From Rhodanobacter sp. C05 (GTDB lineage Bacteria > Pseudomonadota > Gammaproteobacteria > Xanthomonadales > Rhodanobacteraceae), in NCBI RefSeq assembly GCF_002001165.1, contig NZ_MUNQ01000012.1, forward strand, positions 1 through 64,000: 64,000 nucleotides of DNA. The letters are read 5' to 3'. The notes under the pieces are model-generated. The model saw only the letters and a program-made list of their open reading frames with translations. It made no database searches and was not told the origin of the DNA. Shown here in pieces: positions 25,124-33,035 of the stretch. A program made the position numbers and the translations under genes. Every line of letters starts with the position of its first letter. The stretch's first letter is position 1.

Positions 25124-25606
25124 TCAGCCCCGGAAAAACAGGTACATCGCGCTGTACGGCACGCGCACTTCACTGCCCGCGTGGCCCGCATCGCAACCCG
25201 ACGTCGGCGCCATGCCGCCCTCGGTGCGTTCGCGCACGATGTATTGCACCGTTGCCATGGCGCCGCTGCCGGTATGCGATTTGGCGTGCAGCACCAGCCA
25301 GGGGATGGCGCCGGCATCGGGCGAAGGCGAGGCATTCAAGGGCTCGCCCACCACCGTGCTGCCATCGTTCGCCTGCCAGCTCGGCCCGGCGAAATGTTTG
25401 CCGATCGCCTTCCCACTGGCATCCGCGAGTGTGGCATCCGGTGCCTTCAATAACCACGCATAGGTTCCGCCGGAAGCCTTGCAGGCATAGATCTGCACGC
25501 CCTTGCCGAACGCTTCGATGGCGGCGACCTTCGGCGCCTCCTGGGCATGCACGGCGCCCGCAAGCGTCGCAACCATCAAGGCACAGCACTTCAATGATTT
25601 CCGCAT
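25124..25606 (-). CDS. DUF3455-family secreted protein
   Basis: 160 residues with a signal peptide (RKSLKCCALMVATLAGAVHA). The ATG at 25606 is preceded by GGGAGA. The family pattern is clear: GVQIYACKASGGTYAWLLKA, DATLADASGKAIGKHFAGPS, WLVLHAKSHTGSGAM and the C-terminal PTSGCDAGHAGSEVRVPYSA. DUF3455 proteins are small exported proteins of unknown role in proteobacteria and fungi. Confidence 0.85.
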   Translation of the reverse strand: MRKSLKCCALMVATLAGAVHAQEAPKVAAIEAFGKGVQIYACKASGGTYAWLLKAPDATLADASGKAIGKHFAGPSWQANDGSTVVGEPLNASPSPDAGAIPWLVLHAKSHTGSGAMATVQYIVRERTEGGMAPTSGCDAGHAGSEVRVPYSAMYLFFRG

Positions 25607-25730
25607 GACACGTCTCCCGAGAACCTTGAATTTTCCACCATGCCCGCAGGCACTGCGCCATGCCAAAGCATGCCCAGGCATTCATTGAAACACCAACACG
25701 AGCTTTTCTTTCGAAACAAGCAACAGGTAT

Positions 25731-25883
25731 CAGGGACGAATGGCACTTACTTAAGCGCCGTCATTCCCGCGAAAGCGGGAATCCAGTGACTTCAGCCGTT
25801 TCAGGTCATGCAAGGCACTGGATCCCCGCTTTCGCGGGGATGACGAAAAGTGAGGTTTCGCACTTAAGCAAGTGCCATTCGGG
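25731..25883. repeat. Palindromic MITE-like element, copy C
   Basis: Left arm CGAATGGCACTTACTTAAGC, right arm GCACTTAAGCAAGTGCCATT. Internal cores are GTCATTCCCGCGAAAGCGGG and CCCCGCTTTCGCGGGGATGA around a CACTGGAT/ATCCAGTG pair. It lies in the intergenic space between two minus-strand genes. Confidence 0.85.
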
Positions 25884-25899
25884 TCAACGCCCATTCCGC

Positions 25900-26154
25900 C
25901 TATTTTCCAGCCGCCTCGATCTCCGCCGCCTTCTGCGCGAGTTCCTTGATCCTGAGCACACGCAACTGTTCGGACTTCTTGAGTCCTTCGCGCGCCTCCT
26001 TGATCACTTCATGGGCCAGATTCTGGCTGGTGTGATGCCGCTTCGCGTCGATGGCGGCATCCAGCCGTTGCTGGGCTGCCTTGATCGCCTTGTCGACGCG
26101 GTAGAGGGGAGCATGCGGGTTCGTGGTCAGCGGTGGGTCGTAGCTTTTCGTCAT
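25900..26154 (-). CDS. Small hypothetical helical protein
   Basis: 84 residues, highly charged and almost all helical (VDKAIKAAQQRLDAAIDAKR, HEVIKEAREGLKKSEQLRVL, RIKELAQKAAEIEAAGK), consistent with a coiled coil. It starts MTKSYDPPLTTNPHAPLYRV. No family recognised. It stands alone between a MITE copy and a mosaic region. Confidence 0.6.
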   Translation of the reverse strand: MTKSYDPPLTTNPHAPLYRVDKAIKAAQQRLDAAIDAKRHHTSQNLAHEVIKEAREGLKKSEQLRVLRIKELAQKAAEIEAAGK

Positions 26155-26223
26155 GGTGTTTCTTCGTGATCAGGACGGCACGATAGCCCGGTTGACCCCG
26201 CTCCGCTCATGTATCGTCGTTAC

Positions 26224-26822
26224 CTGTTTGAATCAAAGCGGGTAAGGTAATCATCCCGAATTAATCACCTCCATCCCCTTATTCATCACTGGCAGCTTGC
26301 ACGCACGCCCTATCTGGCCGGCGCGACCTTCACGGCTGCCGACATTTCGGTGACCTACGCGTTGGAGCTCGCCCAACGAGCTGGCGGCGTCACCCTCGGC
26401 GAAGCAGAGCAGTCCTATATGGCCCGCACCAGCGCACGCGAAGGCTACAAGCGCGCCATGGAAACCTGTAAGTCCAGGAAGGCATGGCTCGCTGAGGCGC
26501 CCGTTCCATAACCGCTCGATCAAAGCAGGTCGGAATCACTTCCGGCACACCCGCCATCGCCCCTCATCACGTCAGCCGCTGCGAACCACGTCTGCAAGGG
26601 GTTCTGACCTGGTCAGCTTTGCACTGAGCACGGTCGAAACCTGACCCGGTTGGCTCTTCTCGTTCTTGTTCAGAGCCTCTGTTCTTCGACCTGATCGAAG
26701 ACGTCCCGCAAAACAAGGGGGTCTGAGGTGGCCCGGCTTTTTCGGACCCCTTTTTCGCAAAGGTCTTGACCGGCCTGTTCCCGGCTTTATATATTACCTA
26801 TAAGTTATGGAACTAGACGGCT
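26224..26822. other. Mosaic of gene 3' ends and REP-like words
   Basis: No intact gene lies in this stretch of about 600 bases. In order it holds a REP-like word (26224), a copy of the 3' end of the GST gene (26291-26532), unassigned DNA with AAGGGGTTCTGACCTGGTCA, a 34-base copy of the 3' end of the TonB-like gene (26618-26651, equal to 25060-25093 except one base), a 40-base copy of the 3' end of the small gene at 32.8 kb (26671-26710, equal to 32801-32840), and GGGGTCTGAGGTGGCCC with its partial mirror TCGGACCCCTTTTTCG. The promoter of the ArsR gene must lie at the right end. Confidence 0.7.
26291..26511 (+). pseudogene. Truncated glutathione S-transferase copy (3' part only)
   Basis: This segment matches the end of the intact GST gene (32561-32781) with only a handful of changes. 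It keeps the frame GATFTAADISVTYALELAQR to the stop but has no start and no thioredoxin-like domain. The high identity implies a recent copy or conversion event. Confidence 0.85.
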
Positions 26823-27179
26823 ATGCAAACCTCGGAACGTCTCAACCTCACCTTCGCCGCTCTGGCCGACCCCACCCGCCGCGCCATCCTGGCGCGGCTG
26901 GCCACGGGAGAGGCCACGGTGACGGAACTCGCCGAGCCGTTCGAGATGAGCCAGCCAGCCATCTCCAAACATCTGAAAGTGCTTGAGCGCGCCGGCCTCA
27001 TCTCGATGGACGTCGATGCGCAACGGCGTCCACGCAAACTGGAACCGAAACGATTGCAAGAGGCCGTGGATTGGATCGAACGTTACCGCGAGATCTTTGA
27101 ACAGAGCTACCAGCGCCTCGATGCGTTGATCGAGCAACTCCAGGCCAAACCGTCCGGGCGCAAACGAGCAAAAAAATAG
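26823..27179 (+). CDS. ArsR-family regulator
   Basis: 118 residues with a winged helix of the ArsR type: FAALADPTRRAILARLATGE, then FEMSQPAISKHLKVLERAGL. The metal-binding cysteines of classical ArsR/SmtB are absent. This subfamily regularly precedes an SRPBCC/AHSA1 gene, as here. The AT-rich stretch TATATATTACCTATAAGTTA just upstream (26790-26809) probably contains the promoter and operator. Confidence 0.88.
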   Translation: MQTSERLNLTFAALADPTRRAILARLATGEATVTELAEPFEMSQPAISKHLKVLERAGLISMDVDAQRRPRKLEPKRLQEAVDWIERYREIFEQSYQRLDALIEQLQAKPSGRKRAKK

Positions 27180-27258
27180 CGCGCACATATCGGTGCGCTG
27201 TTCGCCCGTTCATCCTCATGGCGGCGCGCCATCACGACGAAACACCAAGGAGAAGACC

Positions 27259-27756
27259 ATGCCCAAGCCCGCAGAAGTGACACTTCCCAGTGATCGCGAA
27301 GTCCGCGTCACGCGTACCTTCAACGCACCCCGCCAATTGGTGTGGGATGCGCATACCTGCCCCGAACTCGTGCGGAAATGGCAGGGTTATGACGGCTGGG
27401 ATATGCCGGTGTGCGACATGGATGTCCGCGTCGGCGGCAAATACAGATGGCAGTGGAGAAACCGCGAAGACGGCAAGGGATTCGGCTTCCTCGGCACTTT
27501 CACCGAAGTCAACGGCCCGTCGAAGCTGGTCCACGAACAATACTACGACCCGGGCGATATGGACTTCGCCATGCCAGCGGGCGATCCATGCATCGTGTCA
27601 CTCGAACTCAGCGAGCAGAACGGCGTCACTACGCTCGTCTGCAATCTGACGTTCGCTTCGAAGCAAGCGCGTGAAGACGCGGTCTCCACCGGCATGACCG
27701 ACGGCATGGAGCACAGCTACACCCGCCTCGACGACATGTTCAAAGCTGCAGAGTGA
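27259..27756 (+). CDS. SRPBCC (AHSA1-like) protein
   Basis: 165 residues starting at the ATG at 27259, with AAGGAGA 6 bases upstream. The START-like fold is marked by REVRVTRTFNAPRQLVWDAH near the N-terminus, DVRVGGKYRWQWRNREDGKG and the C-terminal GMEHSYTRLDDMFKA. It is paired with the ArsR gene upstream, a widespread two-gene unit in which the regulator controls the ligand-binding protein. Ligand unknown. Confidence 0.88.
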   Translation: MPKPAEVTLPSDREVRVTRTFNAPRQLVWDAHTCPELVRKWQGYDGWDMPVCDMDVRVGGKYRWQWRNREDGKGFGFLGTFTEVNGPSKLVHEQYYDPGDMDFAMPAGDPCIVSLELSEQNGVTTLVCNLTFASKQAREDAVSTGMTDGMEHSYTRLDDMFKAAE

Positions 27757-27773
27757 AGGAGAAGACACACGAC

Positions 27774-27812
27774 AAAGGGGACGGAGTGGACTCCCGTTTT
27801 GGCTGACCCGCT
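27774..27812. repeat. REP-like word AAAGGGGACGGAGTGGACTC
   Basis: This GGGGACGGAGT word appears inverted at 35261-35277 (GTCCACTCCGTCCCCTT). A related GGGGACGTGG form makes the palindrome at 39724-39805. It sits right after the SRPBCC gene. Confidence 0.55.
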
Positions 27813-27952
27813 TCGACTTTGAACGCGTCTGACTCAAGACAGGCCAATTGGCGAGATGCTATCGTTTCTGCGAAAAGGGGTAAGGGAGTTCGACTCAGAC
27901 CGCGACGCGGTGCATCGTGGTGCATTTATGCATGTCAGGACCGGGGGAGAAT

Positions 27953-29545
27953 ATGGACGATTCAAATCCGCGCGACGCCGACACAGTCGGCGAGAGCCGT
28001 TCGTTCAATCGGCGACAACAAATACTTGGCTTGATCCTCGCAGTACTGGCTGTGGCGTATGGCGCGCATGCTTTCGTGGGCTGGCATAACGCCAAGGCCG
28101 AAAGAAAAGCCAGCGATGACTACTCAACGTTCGTAGCTGCTGTGGCCAAGGCCGACGCCATTGCCGATCCATTGCAACGCTGCCTTGGCTCCCCCGATTT
28201 GCCCGACAGCCATTGGAATGAAGAAACGACTCGCGCTTACTGCGGACTTCGCAATCACAGAACCATCCAGCTGTCGGATATCGAGGCATTGCTGAAACAA
28301 GGGAAGGCTGACGAGGTGGATCGTGTGTTTCGGAGCTATCTGGATACGCAGCGCAGCGATCCCAAACAGCCGGGCTTGTTGGACATTGCTTTCGTAAACG
28401 CCGGTTTCGACGATGCTAGCGATAGTACGCGTCGAGTCATCGACATGTGGAAACAACAGTCGCCCAATAGCGCATTCGCATTCGCGTCAAGCGGCGTGCA
28501 ATACGTCGATGCCGCACAGCAAGCACGAGGCGGTGGCTGGAGTAGAGATCTCTACGATCAGCAAGTGGATGGCATGACCCAGCAACTTGCGTTGGCGATT
28601 AAGGATCTCGACCGTGCGGTATCGCTCGATCCTTCCATTACGGCTGTTTATTCCTCCATGATCCATGCTGGTGGTATGGAGGGTGATGATGAATACATGT
28701 ACAAGTCCGCCGAGTTCGGCTTGAGGGCCGACCCATCTAATTTTGGCATTCGCTTGGAGATGATGAATCACGCGCAGCCAAAGTGGGGCAACAATTTCGG
28801 TGGCGTCGATGCGCAAAGTGCAGAAGACCTTTCGCTGGCGATTAAAAACCCGCTGTTGCGGATGGTGGCGCAAGACCCTGCTGTCGATCGGGCCACCTGT
28901 GATTGCAACGGCTCGCAAGCGCAAACCAATCGACTCGTTATGCAAGCTGCCGACAAGAATCTGAATGCAGATAACTTGATCGATCTTGCCGACGCGGTCT
29001 ATGACACGAATCGACGTCTGGCCGTTGAGCTCTACAGCGAAGCGATTCGTTTCGATCCCGCCCAAGTTGACGCGTTGCGGTGGCGCTCGCAAGAGATGAT
29101 CGCGCTCGGCGACAAGTCAGGCGCTATAGCCGCCTTTGTCGCGGTGTCGCAACGCTTTCCGGCGGACAATGCCATGACTACCCAGCTTGGCAACATCTAT
29201 GCCCAGGCTGGCGACGTGAGGCAGGCCGAAACAACGCTGCTCGCTGCACTTCAGCGCGATCCCGATAACTACCACGCGATGGGTATACTGGGTGATCTCT
29301 ACAATCATGCCGGACATCAGCCCCAAAAGGCCGAGGCGCTGGCAGACGCCATGATCAACAAATACCCGGACAAAGCGGATGGCTATATCGTGCGCTCCTG
29401 CGACCAGATGGATCACAATCTTCCGGGCGTTTACAACACCATTCACTACTTCATCGATCGCTTCGGCGACGATCCGCAATGGAAAACGCAGACGGCCGCG
29501 ATGCGTGCTTACCTGGTCAAGCATCCGGAAAAAGTCGGAACATGA
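27953..29545 (+). CDS. Membrane-anchored TPR-repeat protein
   Basis: 530 residues. The ATG at 27953 follows GGGGGAGAAT. One membrane span at about 23-42 (ILGLILAVLAVAYGAHAFVG) anchors a large periplasmic part made of TPR-like helix pairs. Examples are ELYSEAIRFDPAQVDALRWR, TQLGNIYAQAGDVRQAETTL and QRDPDNYHAMGILGDLYNHA. A CDCNG motif and other cysteines suggest disulfides. It may act as a scaffold; no partner is evident. It appears monocistronic. Confidence 0.7.
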   Translation: MDDSNPRDADTVGESRSFNRRQQILGLILAVLAVAYGAHAFVGWHNAKAERKASDDYSTFVAAVAKADAIADPLQRCLGSPDLPDSHWNEETTRAYCGLRNHRTIQLSDIEALLKQGKADEVDRVFRSYLDTQRSDPKQPGLLDIAFVNAGFDDASDSTRRVIDMWKQQSPNSAFAFASSGVQYVDAAQQARGGGWSRDLYDQQVDGMTQQLALAIKDLDRAVSLDPSITAVYSSMIHAGGMEGDDEYMYKSAEFGLRADPSNFGIRLEMMNHAQPKWGNNFGGVDAQSAEDLSLAIKNPLLRMVAQDPAVDRATCDCNGSQAQTNRLVMQAADKNLNADNLIDLADAVYDTNRRLAVELYSEAIRFDPAQVDALRWRSQEMIALGDKSGAIAAFVAVSQRFPADNAMTTQLGNIYAQAGDVRQAETTLLAALQRDPDNYHAMGILGDLYNHAGHQPQKAEALADAMINKYPDKADGYIVRSCDQMDHNLPGVYNTIHYFIDRFGDDPQWKTQTAAMRAYLVKHPEKVGT

Positions 29546-29565
29546 AGAAGCTAACCGCAACCGGA

Positions 29566-29660
29566 CAGGGTCAGGTTCACTTAGCCATGGCCGGCAACCG
29601 AATCCCATCCGATTCCGCAACCAAGCCGCGCCCGCAAGTGAATCTGGCCCTGTTGGCTTG
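29566..29660. repeat. REP-like words in opposite orientation
   Basis: GGTCAGGTTCACTTAGCCAT (29569) and AAGTGAATCTGGCCCTGTTG (29636) are the same word read in opposite directions, about 50 bases apart. They could fold as a loose hairpin. The rest of the gap to 29734 shows no gene. Confidence 0.5.
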
Positions 29661-29734
29661 GTCGACTGGATTCGCTCAACATGGGGTCGGTCATCCCGTT
29701 CGATGCCAAGAATCCCTGACAAGGCCTGGGCATT

Positions 29735-30613
29735 TCAGGAAGGCGGAAGAGAACGAAGGTGAGCTCGCACGAGCGCCGCAGCATCCGTCACGTTCAATCC
29801 ACTGAAATCCTCCTGGGTCGCCAGCAACGTGAGCAGGGTGAACAGGTTGCCTGCGTTGTTCAACCAGCGCACGCCCGCCTCGTGATCCTCCGGCATGGGC
29901 ATGCCTGTGGGCGGCCGCTCGCATTCGACTCTCAGATTGATCCAGACAAACGCTTGTGATTTGGCGGCGAGATGTGTGTCGAGAGCGCGGTTTCCGGTGA
30001 TGCGCGGCGTGCGCTTCGGTGAATTGTAGGGAACGCGCTGCGGCTGGAAGCCCACGAACTGTCGCCCTTCGTGCCTGGCTCGACTCACCAGGTTTCTGGT
30101 GAGGGCCAGCATGCAGCCCTCGATGCCGAGCACGGATTCCTCCATGCCGTTTTCCGGCTTGGTCAACACGATGAAGTTCCAGCCGGCGCCCTGGGCGAAG
30201 AGGCTTCGCAGCAGACTCTTGTAGGTTTGCGTTCCGCCCATGCCACCCATGATCAGAAACGTGATGTTGTCCTGCGTGGCAAGCCTGCTGATGGCGTCGC
30301 TGGCATGTCCGAGACCCTGCTCGATCATGCTGCTGTTGACGTGGTTGAAATAGGCCCAGTGGCCACCGGAACCTGTCCTCTGGATCGCCACGATGACCGT
30401 GCAGCCGGTTTGTCCCCAGGTGGATAAATAGCCCGACGGAGCCTCTCCGCCGTAATCCATGTCGACGATCCGCAGGCTCTCCGCCGCCACGCTCACCTGG
30501 CCGTGCCGGTTGCCATCGATAAGGCTCAACCAGGTATCGACGTCCGACGGACCGAGCTGCAGTTCGGTGACTTTTCTCGACTCGTCCGGGGTGTCCAGGA
30601 GATAGCTGCACAT
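29735..30613 (-). CDS. Unknown protein with a CheD/CNF-like Cys-His signature
   Basis: 292 residues, no signal peptide. I know no close family. The central part resembles glutamine deamidases of the CheD/CNF1 fold: Cys71 in TWGQTGCTVIVAI follows a (S/T)GC-type motif, His85 lies 14 residues later in GSGGHWAYFNHV, and FLIMGGMGGTQTYKSLL resembles the FGGA...IGERN strand-loop of CheD. In CNF1, CheD and BLF1 the Cys-His spacing is about 12-17. The C-terminal 100 residues (SPKRTPRITGNRALDTHLA, CERPPTGMPMPEDHEAG) look like a separate region. No chemotaxis genes are near, so a standalone or effector-like role is possible. The family link is an inference from motif spacing only. Confidence 0.5.
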   Translation of the reverse strand: MCSYLLDTPDESRKVTELQLGPSDVDTWLSLIDGNRHGQVSVAAESLRIVDMDYGGEAPSGYLSTWGQTGCTVIVAIQRTGSGGHWAYFNHVNSSMIEQGLGHASDAISRLATQDNITFLIMGGMGGTQTYKSLLRSLFAQGAGWNFIVLTKPENGMEESVLGIEGCMLALTRNLVSRARHEGRQFVGFQPQRVPYNSPKRTPRITGNRALDTHLAAKSQAFVWINLRVECERPPTGMPMPEDHEAGVRWLNNAGNLFTLLTLLATQEDFSGLNVTDAAALVRAHLRSLPPS

Positions 30614-30808
30614 GGCGAGGTTTCCGTACGCGTTGGAGAACGGGATACGGCACGAGCAACGGTGCCGCCACGGCGAAAAAGTGTACTCCGTACCTGCGAT
30701 CTGCAGCCCGACAGGGCCGTACGCGAGACAAAACCCTCACGGATGAGGTTCACTCGTCTCAACGGTGAGTCGCATCGGCTCATGCGTGAGGTTCGAGGAA
30801 AAGGTATC

Positions 30809-30998
30809 AGGGATGAATGACACTTACTTAAGGACTTAAGCGCTGTCATCCCCGCGAAAGCGGGGATCCAGTGTCTTGTGTGACCTGAAACGGCCAAAGT
30901 CACTGGATTCCCGCTCGACCAGCTTCGCTGTTGAGAAGCTCCTTGCGGGAATGACGAAAAGTTAGGTTTCGCGCTTAAGTAAGTGTCATTCATCCCTG
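30809..30998. repeat. Palindromic MITE-like element, copy D (perfect terminal repeats)
   Basis: The longest copy, 190 bases. The first 25 bases (CAGGGATGAATGACACTTAC, then TTAAG) are the exact reverse complement of the last 25. The interior carries GTCATCCCCGCGAAAGCGGG and an extra segment (TCGACCAGCTTCGCTGTTGA) not found in the other copies. It fills most of the gap between the CheD-like gene and the small membrane protein gene. Confidence 0.9.
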
Positions 30999-31017
30999 CC
31001 ACTTTTTTCACACTTTC

Positions 31018-31353
31018 CTAAAAACCGTGCTCGTCTGTAAGTCCCTCCTGGCCTGCCCAGAACACTTCGACTGCATCGATATTCGTGAGCCCCCACCAGA
31101 AACTGCCCAGCCGCAGCCACCCGCTGCGGATGCGATGGATACTGTCGTCATAGACGCGCATGCGCACGATCAACTGGTTTCTGCTGGTGGTCAACGTGAC
31201 CATGATGGGCGGATAAGGAGGGAAAGGCATGACGCTGTAATCGAGTACCTTCAGCCCGTTGTTTTCAGCCCAACGGTTGACCATGGTGCGGGTTCGATAG
31301 AACCACCAGGTGGTGTAGGCGATGATGCCAGCGATCATTACGATCATGATCAT
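31018..31353 (-). CDS. Small membrane-anchored hypothetical protein
   Basis: 111 residues. The ATG at 31353 follows AAGGGGAAAACGTG. The first 15 residues (MIMIVMIAGIIAYTTWWF) form a membrane anchor, and the rest is a small soluble domain with VMPFPPYPPIMVTLTTSRNQ and WLRLGSFWWGLTNIDAVEVF. No family recognised. Confidence 0.6.
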   Translation of the reverse strand: MIMIVMIAGIIAYTTWWFYRTRTMVNRWAENNGLKVLDYSVMPFPPYPPIMVTLTTSRNQLIVRMRVYDDSIHRIRSGWLRLGSFWWGLTNIDAVEVFWAGQEGLTDEHGF

Positions 31354-31591
31354 CACGTTTTCCCCTTGATACGTGGTCTTCACTGCGATGACCATCCGGC
31401 ATGTCATCCAAGATAACGCAATTCGGCGCTTCGTTAGCTCGCTCTGGCCACATACCAGTCGTGAATTAGCTGAGTACGTCGGAATGGAATAGGTTCGCAG
31501 CTGCGACATGGCAGCTCGTTTCTCGGCCGTGAATCATTACGCTAGACTGCCGTGCATGAGGGCCGGACTGTCCGTCCAGACATGGATACGC

Positions 31592-31981
31592 ATGAACCAG
31601 CAAGAGCGTGTCGATCTGTACAGGGAGTACATGGCTTCCAGGGGTATCGCTCCAAAAACATCGGTGCCGCCCATGTGGGATTTTCTGTGGCGTCTGGGGC
31701 TCGAAATTCCGCCGCCGCCGTTTATCAACCCGGCCGTGTTGGCCTTGGTTTTTATCCCACTTGGCGCGCTCCTCCCGCCCGTTCTGGGGGTGCTTTTCTT
31801 CCTGCTCAACGCTGGCCACAGGTTCTATTGGCTGCCATGGCATTTGATGGAGGCGATGATGGTCGGATCAGCCTTGTTGTTGGGGCTAGGGACGCCCGTG
31901 TACTACCGTCAACTGGCTCGTCGCTGCGGCCTGGGCTCGTGGTCGACATTTATTGGACACAGGCAGCGTCCGCTGCCTTGA
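31592..31981 (+). CDS. Small two-span membrane protein (DUF6404-like)
   Basis: 129 residues from the ATG at 31592. A soluble N-terminus (MNQQERVDLYREYMASRGIA) is followed by FLWRLGLEIPPPPFINPAVL and two membrane spans. The PPP-F motif before the first span resembles the small membrane proteins grouped as DUF6404. The role is unknown and the family name is tentative. Confidence 0.6.
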   Translation: MNQQERVDLYREYMASRGIAPKTSVPPMWDFLWRLGLEIPPPPFINPAVLALVFIPLGALLPPVLGVLFFLLNAGHRFYWLPWHLMEAMMVGSALLLGLGTPVYYRQLARRCGLGSWSTFIGHRQRPLP

Positions 31982-32136
31982 AGGGCTGCGGACTGCTTTA
32001 TGCCAACAGATCCCGATAAGCGAACCTGATCCCGTTCCTGCAGCACGGATTCCGCCAGCGATGTCGATTTTCGATGTGCCCGTTCGTCTTTCCGATGTAG
32101 GGCCGACAAGGCCGAATCCAAAAAAGGGCTGCGAAG

Positions 32137-32781
32137 ATGATCACCGTCTTTGGCGAAGGAAGAGGCTTCCGGGTCGTCTGGCTGCTGGAAGAGATGGGGC
32201 TTGCGTACCGGCTGCGGCCGGTGGATCTGCTGGCCGGCGTCGAGAACGACGCGGAGTTCCTGGCCATCAACCCGGCCGGTTTCATTCCGGCGATCCAGGA
32301 CGGCGACGTCACCATGGTCGAGTCCATTGCGATCATGGAGTACCTGATGACTCGCTACGGGCCGACGTCGCTCGCGCCCGACCCGCACGATCCTGCCTTC
32401 CCCGCCTACCAGCAGTTCCTCCACCTCGGCGAAGCCGGCCTTGCAGCCTCGATCTACTTCGTCGTCGGCGCCCGAAATTTTGCGCCGGAGTCCGAGCGGC
32501 AGAACTGGAGCGCCGACCAGGCGCTAAGCGTTTTCGAAAGCCGGCTGACGCTGGTGACGCGGCAGCTTGCACGCACGCCCTATCTTGCCGGCGCGACCTT
32601 CACGGCTGCCGACATTTCGGTGACCTACGCGTTGGAGCTCGCCCAACGAGCTGGCGGCGTCACCCTCGGCGAAGCAGAGCGGTCCTATATGGCCCGCACC
32701 AGCGCGCGCGAAGGCTACAAGCGCGCCATGGAAACCTGTCCGTCCAGGAAGGCATGGCTCGCTGAGGCACTCGTTCAATAA
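32137..32781 (+). CDS. Glutathione S-transferase
   Basis: 214 residues. The thioredoxin-like N-domain is seen in GEGRGFRVVWLLEEMGLAYR, NPAGFIPAIQDGDVTMVESI and AIMEYLMTRYG; the all-helical C-domain has GATFTAADISVTYALELAQR. The N-terminus is short before the first helix (MITVFGEGRG), so the usual first strand is compressed. A 3' copy lies at 26.3 kb and a 5' remnant at 35.3 kb. Converges on the small gene remnant downstream. Confidence 0.85.
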   Translation: MITVFGEGRGFRVVWLLEEMGLAYRLRPVDLLAGVENDAEFLAINPAGFIPAIQDGDVTMVESIAIMEYLMTRYGPTSLAPDPHDPAFPAYQQFLHLGEAGLAASIYFVVGARNFAPESERQNWSADQALSVFESRLTLVTRQLARTPYLAGATFTAADISVTYALELAQRAGGVTLGEAERSYMARTSAREGYKRAMETCPSRKAWLAEALVQ

Positions 32782-32799
32782 CCGCCCGATCAAAGCAGA

Positions 32800-33012
32800 T
32801 CAGAGCCTCTGTTCTTCGACCTGATCGAAGACGTCCCGCACGGCAAGAGCCGTGTTGAAGATGGCCTCCCCCAGCGTCGACACGCTCTGGGGATGCAAGG
32901 CATCCGCACTGCAGATCGTGACCATGTCTCCATTGGCAGTGATCGTCCGGAGCAGACTGTTGAGCTGGTCGATCTGGTCGATGGTGACTCCGAAAACAAG
33001 GCGATCGTGCGT
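32800..33012 (-). pseudogene. Start-less copy of the small gene at 35.4 kb
   Basis: The frame reads THDRLVFGVTIDQIDQLNSL, then LRTITANGDMVTICSADALH and ends DVFDQVEEQRL. It matches the intact gene at 35399-35635 throughout, but the ATG is replaced (GCG ACG CAC GAT here against ATG ACA CAC GAT) and homology stops exactly there. The frame stays open upstream into the end of the patatin gene, where an ATG overlaps the last codons of that gene, so a fused product remains possible. I class it as probably broken. Confidence 0.65.
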
Positions 33013-33035
33013 CGCACCTCCGCACGCCCTAGAAG

